A stretch of 64,000 nt of DNA from Aequorivita xiaoshiensis (GCF_022008395.1 NZ_JAIRBB010000001.1:310001-374000), one strand, 5' to 3'. Counted from the stretch's first letter, positions 46,349 through 57,814 are shown. Notes: a model not told the origin generated them from the sequence alone. A program made the numbers and translations.

Positions 46349-47067
46349 TGGTTGTCGCAACAAAAGCCATTGTATTTTCAGCTATAAAGTATTCTGAAGC
46401 CGATTTGATTGCTGTTTGTTATACTGAAGCAGCAGGCATTAAAACCTATTTGTTACGCAACATTCTTAAGTCTAAAAAAGGAAAATTAAGAACTTCGTTC
46501 TTTCAGCCTCTTACTCAATTAGAAATAATAGCCGACCACAAAAATAAAGGCACCTTAGAATATATTAAGGACGCCAAAGTATTTTATCTGTATCAAACAT
46601 TACACACAGATATTGTAAAGTCTAGTCTTGTGATGTTTTTATCTGAAATGCTTAAAAACTGTATTCGCGAAGAGGAAGTAAACGAGGAACTCTATTCTTT
46701 TCTAGAAAACTCGTTTATATGGCTCGATCAGAATGATGAAGTTGCGAACTTCCATATTTACTTCCTACTAAAATTAAGTATGTATTTAGGTTTTTATCCT
46801 GACACCTCTAACATAGAAGGGAAATATTTCAACATTGAAGCAGGTGTTTTTCAAGCAACAGATTATGAAAATATTTGTTTTGAGGGGTCACAAGTTGAAA
46901 GTTTTAAAAAATTTTTCAGTGTAAATGCTGAAAATCTACATGACATTAAACTTACCAAAGTCAATAGGAAACTAGTATTAAAATTAATCTTAACCTACTA
47001 TAGTTTTCACGTGCAAGGTTATCACAAACCAAAATCTCTGGCTATATTAAACGAGTTATTTAATTAG
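46348..47067 (+). CDS. recO: DNA repair protein RecO
   Basis: 239 residues. The N-terminal OB fold starts VVATKAIVFSAIKYSEADLIA, with LLRNILKSKKGKLRTSFFQPLTQLEIIA. The C-terminal helical part runs to LTYYSFHVQGYHKPKSLAILNEL. It loads RecA with RecR at gaps. No four-Cys zinc motif of RecO is seen; only scattered Cys occur. The ATG overlaps the porZ stop by one base. Confidence 0.93.
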   Translation: MVVATKAIVFSAIKYSEADLIAVCYTEAAGIKTYLLRNILKSKKGKLRTSFFQPLTQLEIIADHKNKGTLEYIKDAKVFYLYQTLHTDIVKSSLVMFLSEMLKNCIREEEVNEELYSFLENSFIWLDQNDEVANFHIYFLLKLSMYLGFYPDTSNIEGKYFNIEAGVFQATDYENICFEGSQVESFKKFFSVNAENLHDIKLTKVNRKLVLKLILTYYSFHVQGYHKPKSLAILNELFN

Positions 47068-47080
47068 AGCCTAGTATTGA

Positions 47081-47659
47081 TTAAAGTTTAAGCTGAAGAT
47101 GTTCGTAATCGCCATCGCCAAGTTTTTTTCTTCCAACACTTTGAAAGCCTAATTTTGAATACAACTTTTTTGCATTTGGATTATTAAAATCTACTAGAAG
47201 TCCTATTTTTTCATGACCCTCAACTCTTGCTTTATCCATTGCTGCAGCAATTAGTTTTTTACCAATTCCCTTCCCCTGATAATTAGGTGAAACACTTACT
47301 GTATCGATATATACTTCCCCAGGAGCAGTTTCATCCTCTATCACCAAGTCATCCACACCAAACTTTTCTGCTATATATTCCATAAATGGTTTTCTATATA
47401 TGGGTAATAATTTCCCATCATAGGTTGTAATAGAGCCCATTATCACACCGTCTTCTTCATAAACAAGAGTATGATCGAAACTGTATTGATTTTCTTTTTT
47501 CTGAAAAAAATGTGCAAATAGTTCGTAAGTATCTTCAACCTTATTAGCATTAGCGAAAGCACAAGCTAATTCTTCCATTGCTTGAACCATTAAGGGTACA
47601 ACTTCCCTGAAGTCCTCAGGTCTAGCCACGCGAATATTTAGAGACACTACTTTCTTCAT
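47081..47659 (-). CDS. GNAT family N-acetyltransferase
   Basis: 192 residues. The start LNIRVARPEDFREVVPLM is typical, the acetyl-CoA motif is VSVSPNYQGKGIGKKLI, and NPNAKKLYSKLGFQSVG closes the fold. Substrate unknown; it is unrelated in sequence to the GNAT at 4.5 kb beyond the shared fold. It converges with recO with 13 bases between. Confidence 0.85.
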   Translation of the reverse strand: MKKVVSLNIRVARPEDFREVVPLMVQAMEELACAFANANKVEDTYELFAHFFQKKENQYSFDHTLVYEEDGVIMGSITTYDGKLLPIYRKPFMEYIAEKFGVDDLVIEDETAPGEVYIDTVSVSPNYQGKGIGKKLIAAAMDKARVEGHEKIGLLVDFNNPNAKKLYSKLGFQSVGRKKLGDGDYEHLQLKL

Positions 47660-47778
47660 ATCTAATTAGGATTTAAACGGCAAAAGTAAAACAATCCCGT
47701 CATCCTTTTAAAAAGAATAACAGTTTCTTAAGATAGAATATCTGCCTAAAACAATATATTCAGCAAAAAGCTAAAGTT

Positions 47779-49176
47779 ATGGAAAAAGAAGATAAGAAAG
47801 AATTAGTTACCATAAACCCGACCACAGGTAAAGAAATTAAGAGATACCCTTTAATGAGTGATGGAGAAGTTGAAAATGCAATAAACAGTTGTCAAGAGGC
47901 ATTTCTAGAATGGCGTTTTATCTCTCATAAAGAAAGAGGGCGAATAATTAAGGCTATTGGACAAGGTCTAAAAAATAATTCAGAAGAATTATCTAAATTA
48001 ATGACTTTAGAAATGGGGAAGTTGCTAAAACAAAGCAAACAAGAAATAGAGCTTTGTGCGAGCATATGCGATTGGACGGCTAACAATGGTCCTGAAAAAT
48101 TCAAAGATGAGGAACGAGAATTACCAAATGGCGGAAAGGGCATAATTACCCATTCACCTCTAGGGATAATTTACGGAATTCAACCGTGGAATTTTCCAGT
48201 TTATCAAGTAATACGTTATTCCATTGCTAATCTAATGGCAGGAAATGCGATATTATTAAAACATGCCGAAAATGTTACAGGTACAGGGATAATGCTTCAG
48301 AAAATTTATGAAGATGCTGGGTTGCCAAAAAATCTATTTACTGTACTGAAAATATCTCATAAACAAAGTGATAGTATTATAGAGCACGAGCTTATTAGAG
48401 GAGTAACACTTACTGGTAGCCCTGCTGCAGGAAAAGTAATTGCTAAAAAAGCTGGGGCCGCATTAAAGAAAACGGTTTTGGAATTAGGAAGTAATGATGC
48501 TTACATTGTTTTAGAAGATGCAGATCTAGAACTAGCTGTTAAAACTTGTGTTCAAGGCCGTATTTACAATAATGGAGAAACCTGCGTAGCCGCCAAACGC
48601 TTTATTGTAGTAGATAAGCTTTATGATGAATTTCGTGATGCATTTGTTGAGCAAATGAAGCAAATAAAACACGGGGATCCAACAGACAAAAATTCTAAAA
48701 TTGGGCCAATGGCAAGGGAAGACCTTCGCAAAACGTTACACGAACAAGTTGAAGAAAGTGTTAATAACGGAGCAAAAATATTGAGTGGTGGTGAAATACC
48801 TGAAGGTCAAGGTTTTTACTATCCAGCTACCGTGCTTGATAATGTAAAACCTGGACAACCTGCTTATGATGATGAGTTATTTGGTCCGGTTGCCTCTTTA
48901 ATACGAGCAAAAGATCAAGATGACGCCATGCGAATAGCCAATGATAGTGAATTCGGTCTTGGTGGTGGAATTTTTTCTAAAAATGAAAAGAACGCTATTG
49001 AACTTGCGAGAAAACATTTCGATACCGGAATGGTTTTCATTAACGGTTTCGGACTTGCACAGCCCAATATGCCATTCGGGGGTGTAAAGAATTCTGGTTA
49101 TGGCCGTGAACACGGAGGCTTTGGAATGATGGAATTCGTAAATCATAAAGCCGTAATGGAATTAAAAAATAAATAG
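47779..49176 (+). CDS. NAD(P)-dependent aldehyde dehydrogenase (succinate-semialdehyde type)
   Basis: 465 residues. The cofactor block is IQPWNFPVYQVIRYSIANLMAGNAILLKHAE. The oxidising Glu is in VLELGSNDAYIVLEDAD and the catalytic Cys in NNGETCVAAKRF. VSGGE-like SGGEIPEGQGFYYPATVLDNV and the final PFGGVKNSGYGREHGG are the class blocks. The GSN plus FGLGGGIF pattern is closest to succinate-semialdehyde dehydrogenases. Substrate is inferred from family only. Confidence 0.9.
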   Translation: MEKEDKKELVTINPTTGKEIKRYPLMSDGEVENAINSCQEAFLEWRFISHKERGRIIKAIGQGLKNNSEELSKLMTLEMGKLLKQSKQEIELCASICDWTANNGPEKFKDEERELPNGGKGIITHSPLGIIYGIQPWNFPVYQVIRYSIANLMAGNAILLKHAENVTGTGIMLQKIYEDAGLPKNLFTVLKISHKQSDSIIEHELIRGVTLTGSPAAGKVIAKKAGAALKKTVLELGSNDAYIVLEDADLELAVKTCVQGRIYNNGETCVAAKRFIVVDKLYDEFRDAFVEQMKQIKHGDPTDKNSKIGPMAREDLRKTLHEQVEESVNNGAKILSGGEIPEGQGFYYPATVLDNVKPGQPAYDDELFGPVASLIRAKDQDDAMRIANDSEFGLGGGIFSKNEKNAIELARKHFDTGMVFINGFGLAQPNMPFGGVKNSGYGREHGGFGMMEFVNHKAVMELKNK

Positions 49177-49426
49177 AGCTCATAAGGTTAAAGAACAATG
49201 ATATAAGGGCGACAAAATTTTATTTCAAGGTAGAGAAACAATCATTTGAAGTTTTGAAGCATTCACGATGTATGCTCATCTAGGCTTTACATTGCATGGA
49301 AAACTAATGTTACCAATAAGCAGAATCAACGTATTTAAAGTTATTTTCGGCACCTAGGGCTAACCGATGGTATTATTATTACGAATAGTATCCTCTCTAA
49401 TTAAGAAAATTATAGATAGCGAAGTT

Positions 49427-49879
49427 TTAGATTACAATTTTTAGTGCATCCTTTTTTTCAACATTTTCAAAAACTGGGTAAAACTCCATAACATTTTCTA
49501 CATCATCAAGACTGCATAAAAAATTTACCGCAGCACACAGTCCTTTAAAAAGTGTTTCTTTAGAAGTAGTAAATTCAGGTTTAGCGTTTTTGTGATGTAA
49601 TGGCAATACATAGCCACAGCCTTTAAGAAACTCTTTCTCAATGCTTAGAAGTTCTAATGGTGTATATCCAAAGAATCTCCTTCCTAGCTTTTGATTCACC
49701 AACCCGACATAATTTAACTGCAACGAGCCGTGGTAATCGCTTAAGTGCTTCCAACTATCAGTATTGTTACAAATTGTGCCAACAGCACAACTCTTGCAAC
49801 ACTCAGCATTTAAAGTGCCATTATAAAAAGCAGTATACAGCTTATCTAAAGCATCATCCAATCTTTTGGTTAATTTCAT
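49427..49879 (-). CDS. Conserved Cys-rich hypothetical protein
   Basis: 150 residues. The N-terminal LDDALDKLYTAFYNGTLNAECCKSCAVGTICNNTDSWKHLSD contains four Cys in a short stretch (CCKSC...C). A further Cys lies in FLKGCGYVLP, and two more in LFKGLCAAVNFLCSLDD. From memory such proteins in flavobacteria are often mislabelled as Nqr subunits; no such domain is visible here. The Cys pattern suggests metal or Fe-S binding. No signal peptide. Confidence 0.65.
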   Translation of the reverse strand: MKLTKRLDDALDKLYTAFYNGTLNAECCKSCAVGTICNNTDSWKHLSDYHGSLQLNYVGLVNQKLGRRFFGYTPLELLSIEKEFLKGCGYVLPLHHKNAKPEFTTSKETLFKGLCAAVNFLCSLDDVENVMEFYPVFENVEKKDALKIVI

Positions 49880-49966
49880 AATTATCTAGTTTACAACACT
49901 ATGAAATTAATAATTTTTAAAAACCCCTCAAAAATAATAGTTCTTTTTTTACAGTTTTCAGCAGTT

Positions 49967-51538
49967 TTATTTCTTTATTCTGTGAAAATCTAAATCTTGA
50001 TAATTGTAACTAAAATCGGTTAATGGTGAAATTGGACTCATTTTAAAACCATTGGCTTTCCCTTCGGTATCAAGGTTAAAATTCACAAAGGCATCTGCTT
50101 TAAGTGAAGTGTCATCCCAACGTACTATATAGGTAGTTCCCTTATAAAAAGTCATAGAACCAACTAAATCTATTGCCTTTTCAGCTTTAAAACGAATTTT
50201 TCCGTTTTGTTTGCCGATTTCCACTTTCCCAAACCAAGGGTCTTTATACGTTCCTAAAATATTAGAAGGGTTTGGTTTTGGTGCATTACTTTTTAATTGA
50301 ATTTTTAAATCTGATACCACCTGAGCATTAATGCTATCCTCAGCGCGCTCTCCTTTTAATCGGCGTTCGTTGTAGTCCTTAATTCTGTCTTCTCCTTTTA
50401 TTCCAAAATATCCGTCTTTAATAGAATTAGTAATTGCAGAAAAAGCAGCGCCACTTTGTTGATTGGTAAGTACAATAATCCCTAATTCTAATTCTGGAAT
50501 TATGGTAACTTGACTAACGATTCCTAATAAACCACCTGTGTGTGTAGCTTGAAAATAGCCGTTTACATCACTTAAAAACCAACCTAATCCATAAGCTGAA
50601 AAATGGGTGTTATAATGTCCTCTCCCTCTTCTAACCAAAGTTTGTGGCGTCCACATTTCACGATGCATCTTTTTGCTAAATAGGCTGTCTTGAAGTTTTT
50701 GGCCGTATTTCCCTTCATTTATTTGCGCTTGAACCCATTTGCTCATATCGTTTATAGATGCGTATATTCCTGCTGCAGGCGTAGCAATTTGGGTAAACGT
50801 ATAACCTGTTATTTCTAATTTTCCATCTACTGGAGCGTGTCCGTCTATACGGTTATTATCGGCATCAATTTCAGGAATTGAAAGCAAGGAGCGATTCATC
50901 CCTAATGGCTTAAAGAAGTTATCTTCTATATAAGTGTCGAAATCTTTTTTAGAAACACGTGCTACAATTTCCCCCGCCACAATGTATAGTAGGTTGTCAT
51001 AATCATATTTTGAACGGAAAGAAGATACTGGTTTTAAATACCTCAGGTTATGAATCATTTCATCCATAGTGGTGGTATTTTTTGCTGGAAAAACCATTAA
51101 ATCCCCTGCGCCTAGACCTAGACCACTCCTGTGCGTAACCAAATCGCGAACTGTAAATTCAGCCGTTACGTAAGAGTCGTGTAATTTAAACTCTGGTATG
51201 ATATCAGTTACTTTTGTATCCCACTCCAATTTTCCTTGATCTATTAATTGAGCAAGCGCAGCAGTTGTAAATGCTTTAGTATTTGAAGCAACTCCAAAAA
51301 GTGTGTTTTCGCTTACCTTTTCGTTGGTTTTTAGCGAACGAACCCCGTAAGTGTTTTTATGATAGATTTTTCCATCTTTTAATACCGCTACAGCCATACC
51401 TGGAACGTTAAAAGTTTTCATGGTTTTATTTACTAAACTATCTATTTGGGAACTACTCAGTTCTTGTGAGGTTACAGAAAGATTAAAAGATAATAAGAAA
51501 ATAAAAAGAACAGAAGTCCTAATGGCAATTGGATTCAT
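49967..51538 (-). CDS. Serine hydrolase of the beta-lactamase class C/esterase family
   Basis: 523 residues from the ATG at 51538; a start 21 codons upstream would precede the signal sequence (MNPIAIRTSVLFIFLLSF). Catalytic blocks are SNTK (SxxK), YDN (YxN) and HTGG (KTG equivalent). After residue about 400 a DUF3471-like lipocalin domain follows (NILGTYKDPWFGKVEIG ... INFNLDTEGKANGFKM-type ending). It is expected to act in the periplasm as an esterase or peptidase; resistance activity is not implied. Confidence 0.9.
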   Translation of the reverse strand: MNPIAIRTSVLFIFLLSFNLSVTSQELSSSQIDSLVNKTMKTFNVPGMAVAVLKDGKIYHKNTYGVRSLKTNEKVSENTLFGVASNTKAFTTAALAQLIDQGKLEWDTKVTDIIPEFKLHDSYVTAEFTVRDLVTHRSGLGLGAGDLMVFPAKNTTTMDEMIHNLRYLKPVSSFRSKYDYDNLLYIVAGEIVARVSKKDFDTYIEDNFFKPLGMNRSLLSIPEIDADNNRIDGHAPVDGKLEITGYTFTQIATPAAGIYASINDMSKWVQAQINEGKYGQKLQDSLFSKKMHREMWTPQTLVRRGRGHYNTHFSAYGLGWFLSDVNGYFQATHTGGLLGIVSQVTIIPELELGIIVLTNQQSGAAFSAITNSIKDGYFGIKGEDRIKDYNERRLKGERAEDSINAQVVSDLKIQLKSNAPKPNPSNILGTYKDPWFGKVEIGKQNGKIRFKAEKAIDLVGSMTFYKGTTYIVRWDDTSLKADAFVNFNLDTEGKANGFKMSPISPLTDFSYNYQDLDFHRIKK

Positions 51539-51624
51539 ATAAAATGATATTTTGAAATTAAAGCTTAAAAGTAGGGAATATTTTCTTAAATGCTTTGTCA
51601 TTTTCCAGGTCCAACCCTAGCAAC

Positions 51625-51648
51625 ATCTCATATAAGATCTCATATAAG
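51625..51648. repeat. Tandem 12-base repeat (two copies)
   Basis: ATCTCATATAAG occurs twice head to tail at 51625-51636 and 51637-51648, in the divergent promoter region of the serine hydrolase and the secreted protein at 51806. Confidence 0.8.
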
Positions 51649-51805
51649 GGTGTTAGAATTGATTATGAGCTCCTAAAAATTATAAACTAAATCAACGATT
51701 TTTAAGAACAATATTTGAGAATTAATGACTTTTAGCGCATCCATACCTATTAAAACATTATTTTTAAGGTGAATATATCTCAAACCCTTACCAAAATTTT
51801 TAAAT

Positions 51806-52216
51806 ATGAAGTCATTTTTAATTATCGGCATTTCATTATTGATCAATTTCACAAGTCTGGCTCAAAATGCTGAAGTTGCGAATGAAGACAATATAAATGA
51901 AGAAATTTTTTCATCAAAAGACAAAGATTATTTGCAGTATTGGCATTACGAGCAAATTTTACAAATGGACCTAACTGAAGGTGAACGAGACGGTTATCTT
52001 TCATTGCTAAACTACTATACCTACAAAATGTCTAGCCTTGGTTCTTCGAAATACAATTACACCGATTCTGAAAGAAAAACTAAGTTTGACGCACTCGTAG
52101 TGAAATTAAATAAGGAAATGAAAGAACTTTTAAACCCACACGATTATAATATTCACGAAGATAGTTTTAAGAAAATTATTCAATTAGTTTATAATAAAAG
52201 AGGGTGGAATAAGTAA
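51806..52216 (+). CDS. Small secreted hypothetical protein
   Basis: 136 residues with a signal peptide (KSFLIIGISLLINFTSLAQ). The mature part is helical and charged (FSSKDKDYLQYWHYEQILQMDLTEGERDGYLSLLNYYTYK). I recognise no family. The spacing of YxxxL and D/E residues suggests a compact helical protein of unknown function. It stands alone on the plus strand. Confidence 0.6.
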   Translation: MKSFLIIGISLLINFTSLAQNAEVANEDNINEEIFSSKDKDYLQYWHYEQILQMDLTEGERDGYLSLLNYYTYKMSSLGSSKYNYTDSERKTKFDALVVKLNKEMKELLNPHDYNIHEDSFKKIIQLVYNKRGWNK

Positions 52217-52420
52217 ATACCTCTATTCATAGCTATATTTCATGCTAACTGTAAAAAGTGAAACTTATCATAAAATCTTCAATTTTTGCGACATTTCAAA
52301 TTTATGGCTCGCTTTATGAAATGCACATCTACAGATTACCATAACCTTCACATTAGTTTAAGATTTTGATAAGTATCAATATGAAATTTAAAAGGTAGTT
52401 TTCCAAAAAATTTATAAATT

Positions 52421-53227
52421 ATGAAATTTCAATTATTTACAATTGCATTTGCCGCACTAACATTGTTCAGTTGTGGTGTAAAACAAAACAAAAGTATGTC
52501 CGCTAATAGCAACCAAGAAGAAATCACTAATACAAAATGGGTTCTTGAAACACTAGAGGGACAAAAAGTTGATGCTTTTCAAAACGGAAAGGAGATAAGC
52601 TTTACCTTAGACACTGAAGAAAACCGCATAAATGGATTCTCTGGTTGTAACAGTTTTTTTGGGATTTATAATCTTGAAGAAGGAAATAGAATTAGATTTT
52701 CGGCTTTAGGTGCAACAAGAATGGCTTGTCCTGAAGGCGCTGTTAATGAAAATGAGTTTTTAAAGATTTTTAATTTAGCCGATAATTATACAGTTAACGG
52801 AGATAGATTGGAATTAAATGTGGGAAGAAGAGCACCTTTGGCTGTATTTAAAAAAGCTAAAACCTCTGCAGAACCTATTGTTGAGAAATATTGGAAATTG
52901 AAAAAGCTTGAAGGTAAGGATATTGAAATGGTTAAAAACCAAGAAAAAGAAATATACTTCATGTTAAAAACTGATGACAACCGAGTAACTGGTTTTGCAG
53001 GTTGTAACACAATTTTAGGGTCTTACAAGCTAGAAGAAGGAAATAGAATTCGATTTTTAAATATGGGATCAACAATGATGGCTTGTCCAGATGTTGATAT
53101 TAATGAGGCAGATTTTCTAAAAATCTTTCAAATAGCAGATAACTACACGATCGATGGGGATACGCTTACATTAAATGTAGGAAGAAGAGCTCCTCTAGCC
53201 GTTTTTGAGGCCGTTTATTTCAACTAA
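52421..53227 (+). CDS. META-domain lipoprotein with two tandem META domains
   Basis: 268 residues; lipobox TLFSCG. Two META (HslJ-like) repeats of about 110 residues each: NTKWVLETLEGQKV with INGFSGCNSFFGIY and TRMACPEG, then EKYWKLKKLEGKDI with VTGFAGCNTILGSY and TMMACPDV. Both end LNVGRRAPLAVF. The paired segments are also close at the DNA level, indicating a recent internal duplication. The Cys pairs GCN and ACP are conserved in both. Role in stress response is known for some members only. Confidence 0.9.
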   Translation: MKFQLFTIAFAALTLFSCGVKQNKSMSANSNQEEITNTKWVLETLEGQKVDAFQNGKEISFTLDTEENRINGFSGCNSFFGIYNLEEGNRIRFSALGATRMACPEGAVNENEFLKIFNLADNYTVNGDRLELNVGRRAPLAVFKKAKTSAEPIVEKYWKLKKLEGKDIEMVKNQEKEIYFMLKTDDNRVTGFAGCNTILGSYKLEEGNRIRFLNMGSTMMACPDVDINEADFLKIFQIADNYTIDGDTLTLNVGRRAPLAVFEAVYFN

Positions 53228-53455
53228 TATTTGTCCTCTTCCCAACTATGCTGAATTACAAAAGTGATTCTAATTGACGCTTTTTCAGTTTAATCTTTAC
53301 AGTAATTAAATCAAAATGATGGAAAACTAACGATTTTTAAAATTCTGGTTTTCCATCAACATTTTTAATTTCCTCTATTTCATTCTATTTATTATATTTA
53401 GTATTTGAATTTGATAATCAACAACTTATTGTGTGATTTCAATTAAAACACCAAT

Positions 53456-53872
53456 ATGAATTATTTACTTTTATTCTTTTACCTTTTTATTTCACAACCC
53501 CAAACCGATACTTTTACGCTTACTTTAACCGTTGATAATATTAAAAATGTAAATGGAACTGTTGAAATAGGCCTTTTTAACAATGGCGATCGATTCTTAG
53601 AAAAAGGTCAAGCTTATAAAAGTATTTCAATTGCTGTTAATAATAGCTCGGAAACTATTACTATAGAAAATATCCCAAAAGGGACATATGCAATTTCACT
53701 ATTTCAAGATCTTAATGATGATAAAATATGCAATCAAAACTTTTTTGGTATTCCCAAAGAGCCTTATGCCTTCTCTAATAACATAAGACCGAAGTTTTCT
53801 GCCCCGACTTTTGAAGATTGCCAATTTGAATTGAATTCAGATAAATCGGTTAGAATATCTCTGTTAAATTAA
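53456..53872 (+). CDS. DUF2141 domain secreted protein
   Basis: 138 residues. A short N-terminal hydrophobic segment (NYLLLFFYLFISQPQ) acts as a signal. The body matches DUF2141: VNGTVEIGLFNNGDRFLEKGQ, IENIPKGTYAISLFQDLNDD and FFGIPKEPYAFSNN. Function of the family is unknown. No neighbour gives a clue. Confidence 0.85.
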   Translation: MNYLLLFFYLFISQPQTDTFTLTLTVDNIKNVNGTVEIGLFNNGDRFLEKGQAYKSISIAVNNSSETITIENIPKGTYAISLFQDLNDDKICNQNFFGIPKEPYAFSNNIRPKFSAPTFEDCQFELNSDKSVRISLLN

Positions 53873-54129
53873 GGAGTAGTATTTTACATCCACAACTCTC
53901 TTAAAACCAACAATCTACAATCCTAGCATTGCTAATTACACAAAAAAATGGTATATTCGCGCCATTGTGTTTTAAAATTATCATTTTAAGAGGTCATTTT
54001 TAGCATATTCTTTAGCTAACCACCACTTATTTTAAGTCTAGTAATTAGACTTTCTAGTTGCCCATCGCAACGTTTTCACAATCGATTATTAACATTAAGC
54101 AGTTACTTAAAGTAATGTGCTTGATATAA

Positions 54130-55533
<1,404 letters not shown>

Positions 55534-55553
55534 AATTTTCTTATTTCATTTAC

Positions 55554-55593
55554 AGAACTACCCATTAATGCATTTTAATGGGTAGTTCTGTTT
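55554..55593 (+). terminator. Terminator after the tmm-like gene
   Basis: A perfect 15-bp stem AGAACTACCCATTAA (55554-55568) / TTAATGGGTAGTTCT (55575-55589), loop of six bases, then GTTTAT. The gene ends 21 bases before it. Confidence 0.8.
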
Positions 55594-55751
55594 ATACAAA
55601 TGGTTGTCAAAAAATATTTAACAATAGATTAGTTTATTTTAGTTCGTAAAACACCGAACTAATCGTAATTTTGTTTTATTATTAAATTGATTCACCTCAT
55701 TATTCAAGAAAAGTGCATCAAAATATCAATTATTAACCAAAATTTATAATT

Positions 55752-56390
55752 ATGCAAACTTCATTTTTACAATCTATTAAAGATGCTATTAAACATTGGT
55801 ACATCCCATTATTTGTTGGGTTATTGTTTGTAATACTAAGTGTAGTAGTGTTTTCATCTCCTGTAGGATCAATGTTAACTCTGTCAATATTTTTTGCGCT
55901 ATCATTTTTATTTAGTGGTCTGTCCGAAATTATTTTCTCTATTGCCAATAGAGATCGATTAGACAATTGGGGATGGTCCTTAGCTTTTGGGATTCTTACA
56001 TTCGTTGTGGGAGTTTCATTAATAAGTCATCCAGCACTTTCAATAACAGTTCTAGCATTTTATATTGGTTTTTTACTTCTTTTTCGCTCTATCTCATCTA
56101 TAAGTTTTGCTTTAGACCTCAAAAAATATGGTAGTAAAAATTGGGGAGGATTACTTGTTTTTGGCATTTTAGGTGCAATTGTTTCTTTCTTATTGATTTG
56201 GAATCCACTTGTTGCAGGATTAAGCGTAGTTGTATTAGTAGCTTTAAGCTTTCTATTTGCTGGAATTTTCAGTATTCTTTTAGCATTCCAATTAAGAAAG
56301 ATACATAAGGCAACTAAAGGAATTTCTGAGGATTTAAAAAATCGTTATGCAATCCTAATGGAAGACATTCGCAAAGAATGGGATAGTTAA
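55752..56390 (+). CDS. HdeD family membrane protein
   Basis: 212 residues with six membrane helices. Blocks: YIPLFVGLLFVILSVVVF, LSIFFALSFLFSGLSEIIFS, WSLAFGILTFVVGVSLISHP, LAFYIGFLLLFRSISSIS, GLLVFGILGAIVSFLLIWNP and LVALSFLFAGIFSILLAF. This is the HdeD (DUF308) fold, linked to acid resistance in E. coli. A charged cytoplasmic tail follows. Its role here is unknown. Confidence 0.88.
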   Translation: MQTSFLQSIKDAIKHWYIPLFVGLLFVILSVVVFSSPVGSMLTLSIFFALSFLFSGLSEIIFSIANRDRLDNWGWSLAFGILTFVVGVSLISHPALSITVLAFYIGFLLLFRSISSISFALDLKKYGSKNWGGLLVFGILGAIVSFLLIWNPLVAGLSVVVLVALSFLFAGIFSILLAFQLRKIHKATKGISEDLKNRYAILMEDIRKEWDS

Positions 56391-56474
56391 TAATAAAAAT
56401 TTCTCAGGAGGTTATAGATGTATTTATGAAAATATACTAGGCCATTTTTCGACCTTAAAATTCATAGTAATACC

Positions 56475-56482
56475 TAATTTTG
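56475..56482 (+). promoter_or_regulatory. -7 box (TAATTTTG) for the MFS gene
   Basis: An exact TAnnTTTG match 11 bases before the ATG at 56494, with TTA at 56455-56457 as a near-consensus -33 at 17 bases. Confidence 0.45.
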
Positions 56483-56493
56483 CACATTTTTCA

Positions 56494-57684
56494 ATGTCTA
56501 ATAATACTAAAGCCATATTGTCTAAAACCGCTCGTATTTGGTTATTGTTCGGAATACTTTTCCTAGCAATCAACCTTCGTCCTGCCCTCTCTAGTATTGG
56601 ACCTTTAATAGATGATATTGGCCGCGACCTAAACCTAACAGAAAGTTTATTAGGCTTACTAACTACTTTGCCACTATTGGCATTTGGTTTTATATCTACA
56701 ATTACGCCTTTTTTTACTAAAAAATTCGGTTTAGGAAGAACCTTACTAGCATCCATGGTTCTTCTTACACTAGGGATATTGATTCGTTCAAGTGGTGGTG
56801 TTTTTGCCTTGTATTTTGGAACTGTGCTTTTAGGAATAGCAATAGCCTTTGGTAACGTTTTAATTCCTGCGATAACAAAAAGCAACTTCCCGAATAAGGC
56901 AGGATTAGTAACGAGTTTACATTCAGCTTCAATGTCTTTAGGCGCAGGATTGGCTGCAGGATTAAGTGTCCCATTAGCAACAAATTTAAATCTCGGATGG
57001 CGGGGCTCACTTTCGGTATGGGCAGTACTTGCTGTTATAGCATTTTTTATATGGATTCCTCAGGTAAAAAAAATAAAAAGCACCACCCCGACTAGAGGTC
57101 TTAAAGAAGCTATGAAAAAACTTAGTAGTTCTAGACTAGTATGGCAGATTGCAATTTATATGGGACTACAATCTTTTGCATTTTACGTAATGTTAGCTTG
57201 GCTACCTAGTATTTTAATAGATTATGGCTACAATGCAGAATTTGGAGGTTGGATGCTTTCCTTATCTCAAGTTACTGGCATTCTCGGAGCACTTATTATT
57301 CCAATATGGGCAGCCTCACAAAAAGATCAACGGGCAGTAGTTGTATTTTTAATTGTATTCGAAATTATAAGTTTCATAGGATTAATGGTGCCTACTTTTA
57401 TCCCAATTTACATTTGGGTTTCTATCCTTGGGTTTGTTCTTGGGGGTGCTTTCAGTCTGGCACTTCTTCTAATTGTTCTACGCGCTCCAGACTCCGAAAC
57501 AGCGGCAGAACTTTCTGGAATGGTGCAATCTATAGGGTATTTTCTAGCAGCCATAGGACCTTTTCTTATTGGAGTAATTCAAGATTTTACAAAGGAATGG
57601 ATGTATTCTTTAGGACTATTAGTATTAGTCGCTATTTACAAACTAATAGCGGGACTACAAGCAGGAAAAGCTCAAAAGGTATAA
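56494..57684 (+). CDS. MFS transporter (CynX/NimT type)
   Basis: 396 residues with about 12 helices. The start RIWLLFGILFLAINLRPALSSIGPLI is the CynX/NimT signature, and SLHSASMSLGAGLAAGLSVP, GWRGSLSVWAVLAVIAFFIW and YMGLQSFAFYVMLAWLPSIL follow. The family includes cyanate and nitroimidazole transporters; the substrate here is unknown. It converges with the AGCS gene with 130 bases between. Confidence 0.9.
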   Translation: MSNNTKAILSKTARIWLLFGILFLAINLRPALSSIGPLIDDIGRDLNLTESLLGLLTTLPLLAFGFISTITPFFTKKFGLGRTLLASMVLLTLGILIRSSGGVFALYFGTVLLGIAIAFGNVLIPAITKSNFPNKAGLVTSLHSASMSLGAGLAAGLSVPLATNLNLGWRGSLSVWAVLAVIAFFIWIPQVKKIKSTTPTRGLKEAMKKLSSSRLVWQIAIYMGLQSFAFYVMLAWLPSILIDYGYNAEFGGWMLSLSQVTGILGALIIPIWAASQKDQRAVVVFLIVFEIISFIGLMVPTFIPIYIWVSILGFVLGGAFSLALLLIVLRAPDSETAAELSGMVQSIGYFLAAIGPFLIGVIQDFTKEWMYSLGLLVLVAIYKLIAGLQAGKAQKV

Positions 57685-57814
57685 AAACCTACATACAGTT
57701 TAATTTTGCTCAATAAATATTGGTTCTCTTTACTTTTTGAAAAAGAAACAATCTTGATATTTTCAATTTTATTTGAAAAACTGCTCACCCCTAACTTAAA
57801 ACTGCCATTTAAGC

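Noticed and set aside
49177-49426. Possible small ORF (29 codons) after the aldehyde dehydrogenase
   Set aside because: No conserved features and an unconvincing start context; treated as gene-free.
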